Shown piece by piece: positions 62,439 to 64,000 of a DNA stretch of 64,000 nt. The translations under genes were made by a program, and so were the position numbers. The notes below the pieces were generated by a model. That model was not told the origin of the DNA. It saw nothing but the letters and a program-made list of their open reading frames with translations, and searched no databases. The stretch is taken from assembly GCA_041488095.1 (NCBI GenBank), contig JBGPOP010000007.1, forward strand, positions 62,001 to 126,000, in the 5' to 3' direction. Numbering within the stretch: the stretch's first letter is position 1; the number at the start of each line of letters is the position of its first letter. This DNA is from DASYPQ01 sp041488095. Lineage in GTDB: Bacteria > Planctomycetota > UBA1135 > GCA-002686595.

Positions 62439-63917
62439 TCAGGTCCCGCGGAACAGCCCGACACGGGACAGCATCGGGCAGGCCCGCGCGGAGCGGATGT
62501 GGATTCGCACGGCGGACGTTTCGAGCGGGGCGAAGCGCAGGATCCGCTTCCGACCGATCGTCGTCCCCTGGGCGATCTCCTTCCAACCTCCATCGACTCG
62601 CGCCTCCACCGTGAAGGACCTCACGCGTTGGCCCAGGGCGATGGGCTCCTGGAGGAGGATCCGGTCGATGCGCCGACTCGCCGGCAGCTTCAGCTCCATC
62701 GAGGCTTCGGCGACGCCGTCGTCGGTCGCCCAACACGTCAGGGGGTCGGCATCGAGCACGTTCCCGGGAGCGAAGCGTCCGCCTGATCCGTGGAGGCTTG
62801 CCGCCTCCCCGCGGACGTTGCTCGCCGTGGCTCGCGCTCCTCGCGTCAGATCGACCGAGTAGATGGCGTCGAGATAGCGGTGGAACTCGACGAGCCGCTG
62901 CGCGTCGCCATCCGAGATCCGGCCGCTTCGATTTGCAGGAACGTTGAGGAGGAGCGACGCCCCGCGCCCGACCGATGCGTGCCAGATCGCGTCGAGCTCG
63001 ACGAGCGACTTCACCTTCGCATCCTCCTCCGCGTGCCAGAACCACCCCGGTCGGATCGAAACATCGCACTCCGCCGGGAGCCAGTCCGTCCCGTCCTCGA
63101 GCCCCCGGTTGAGCATCTCCTGCGGCGGCCCGCCCGCTCCGCGCCCGTAGCCCGCGGGCGAGATCATCCCCCAGCACGTCTCCCCCGCCGAGCCGTCCTC
63201 GTTGCCCACCCAGCGCACGTCCGGCCCGACGTCGCTGAAGATCACCGCGTCGGGCTGGAGCTTCCGCACGAGCGCGGTCCACCCGTCGAAGTCGTACACC
63301 TGCTTCCTCCCGTTCGGCCCCTCCCCGCACGCACCGTCCCACCACACCTCGAAAATCGGCCCGTAGCTCGTGAGGAGCTCCTCGAGCTGCCCTCGGTACG
63401 CGGCGTTGTAGCGCGGCGAGTCGCCGTAGTCGGGATGAGCGCGATCCCACGGCGAGAGGTACACGCCGAGCTTCAGCCCCGCCTCGCGGCAAGCCTCCGA
63501 GAGCTCGCGCACGACGTCGCCCTTGCCGTTGCGCCACGCGCTCTGCGCGACAATGTGCGGGCTGTGCTGGGACGGCCAGAGGCAAAATCCGTCGTGATGC
63601 TTCGCGGTCAGGATCACGCCCTTCATGCCCGCCTCCTTGAACACGCGCGCCCACTGGCGGCAGTCGAGCGACTCCGGCGCGAAGATCGCTGGATCCTCCG
63701 TGCCCTCTCCCCACTCGCGGCCGGTGAACGTGTTCATCCCGAAGTGCACGAACGCGCAGAGCTCGAGCTCCTGCCACGCGAGCTGCCGCGCCGAAGGCGT
63801 CGGGGCGATCGCAGCGGGCGGCGGGAGCGCGGTCGGCGCCCGGACGGCGCAGCCGCAGGCGGCGAGCAGGGCTGCCTTGAACACGGACCGATCGGATCCC
63901 CAAGGCCTGTGGGTCAT
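62439..63917 (-). CDS. GH29 alpha-L-fucosidase-like lipoprotein
   Basis: Exported glycoside hydrolase of about 492 aa. The ATG at 63917 gives a signal with a lipobox (AALLAAC); the frame is open to 63992. GH29 landmarks are FVHFGMNTFTGREWG, TAKHHDGFCLWPS, GVYLSPWDR and the probable nucleophile Asp in EVWWDGACGEG. The C-terminal 130 residues look like an F5/8 type C carbohydrate-binding domain (NVLDADPLTCWATDDG, MELKLPASRRIDRILLQEP). It likely removes fucose from algal or host glycans at the cell surface. The general acid/base residue cannot be named. Confidence 0.88.
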   Translation of the reverse strand: MTHRPWGSDRSVFKAALLAACGCAVRAPTALPPPAAIAPTPSARQLAWQELELCAFVHFGMNTFTGREWGEGTEDPAIFAPESLDCRQWARVFKEAGMKGVILTAKHHDGFCLWPSQHSPHIVAQSAWRNGKGDVVRELSEACREAGLKLGVYLSPWDRAHPDYGDSPRYNAAYRGQLEELLTSYGPIFEVWWDGACGEGPNGRKQVYDFDGWTALVRKLQPDAVIFSDVGPDVRWVGNEDGSAGETCWGMISPAGYGRGAGGPPQEMLNRGLEDGTDWLPAECDVSIRPGWFWHAEEDAKVKSLVELDAIWHASVGRGASLLLNVPANRSGRISDGDAQRLVEFHRYLDAIYSVDLTRGARATASNVRGEAASLHGSGGRFAPGNVLDADPLTCWATDDGVAEASMELKLPASRRIDRILLQEPIALGQRVRSFTVEARVDGGWKEIAQGTTIGRKRILRFAPLETSAVRIHIRSARACPMLSRVGLFRGT

Positions 63918-63964
63918 TTTTTCTGCACGGACGGCGGTCCTTCCCCCACTGCGGGATCGCTTGG

Positions 63965-63970
63965 ACTGTA
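63965..63970 (-). promoter_or_regulatory. possible -10 element of the fucosidase gene
   Basis: TACAGT on the minus strand, 47 bases before the ATG at 63917. The -35 region is at or beyond the window end and cannot be judged well. Confidence 0.3.
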
Positions 63971-64000
63971 TCATTGGATCGAGTCGGTCCATCTCGAGCG

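Overview
The window is about 64 kb of GC-rich bacterial chromosome. Gene density is high, and many start and stop codons overlap as ATGA or GTGA. Several features point to a planctomycete (Planctomycetota), probably a marine-type lineage: secreted FG-GAP/ASPIC and HEAT-repeat proteins, a propeller protein ending in a Cys-rich domain with the motifs FCFGDGSG and GRGCQNS, few clear Shine-Dalgarno sites, and a tandem-duplicated UvrA. This placement is inference from gene content; no rRNA gene is present. I see no prophage, insertion sequence or CRISPR array.

Layout. 1-18.4 kb (+ strand) is housekeeping: a cut PfkB kinase, thpR, recA-alaS, then rpmF-plsX-fabH-fabD-fabG-acpP-fabF (type II fatty acid synthesis). 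An unknown 114-aa protein, a UDP-sugar pyrophosphorylase-like enzyme, ddl and dapB (cell wall and lysine precursors), a six-hairpin-glycosidase-like protein with a ribokinase, tRNA-Leu(CAA), a small histidine-kinase-like protein and an Nfu-type Fe-S protein follow. 18.4-20.7 kb (- strand) holds a secreted propeller-like protein behind a cobalamin riboswitch with its own promoter, and a CvpA-like membrane protein. 20.7-26.5 kb (+) holds a large unknown protein, a MaoC-like hydratase and succinate dehydrogenase sdhCAB. 26.5-30.0 kb has a soluble histidine kinase (-) diverging from a secreted HEAT-repeat protein (+). 30.1-36.1 kb (-) is a run of a Nudix hydrolase, purM, a helical-repeat protein, an esterase-fold protein, a membrane spermidine-synthase-like protein and a small membrane-anchored protein. 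36.2-40.1 kb (+) has dxr, a four-PDZ site-2 protease and a UbiA-type prenyltransferase. 40.0-42.0 kb has a CCA/poly(A) polymerase (-) diverging from a pilin-like protein (+).

42.0-60.3 kb is one long - strand run, read in the order uvrA (double length), XPB-type helicase, helicase-associated protein, thiE, thiL, tsaE, TolC-like protein, HEAT lipoprotein, FG-GAP/ASPIC lipoprotein. The uvrA-xpb-helicase-associated block is translationally coupled and looks like a dedicated DNA repair module. 60.6-64 kb holds a seven-repeat secreted propeller (+) and a GH29 alpha-L-fucosidase-like lipoprotein (-).

The two observations I rate highest are the cobalamin riboswitch controlling a secreted propeller, a possible planctomycete analogue of surface B12-binding propellers, and the coupling of a tandem UvrA with an XPB helicase and its partner.
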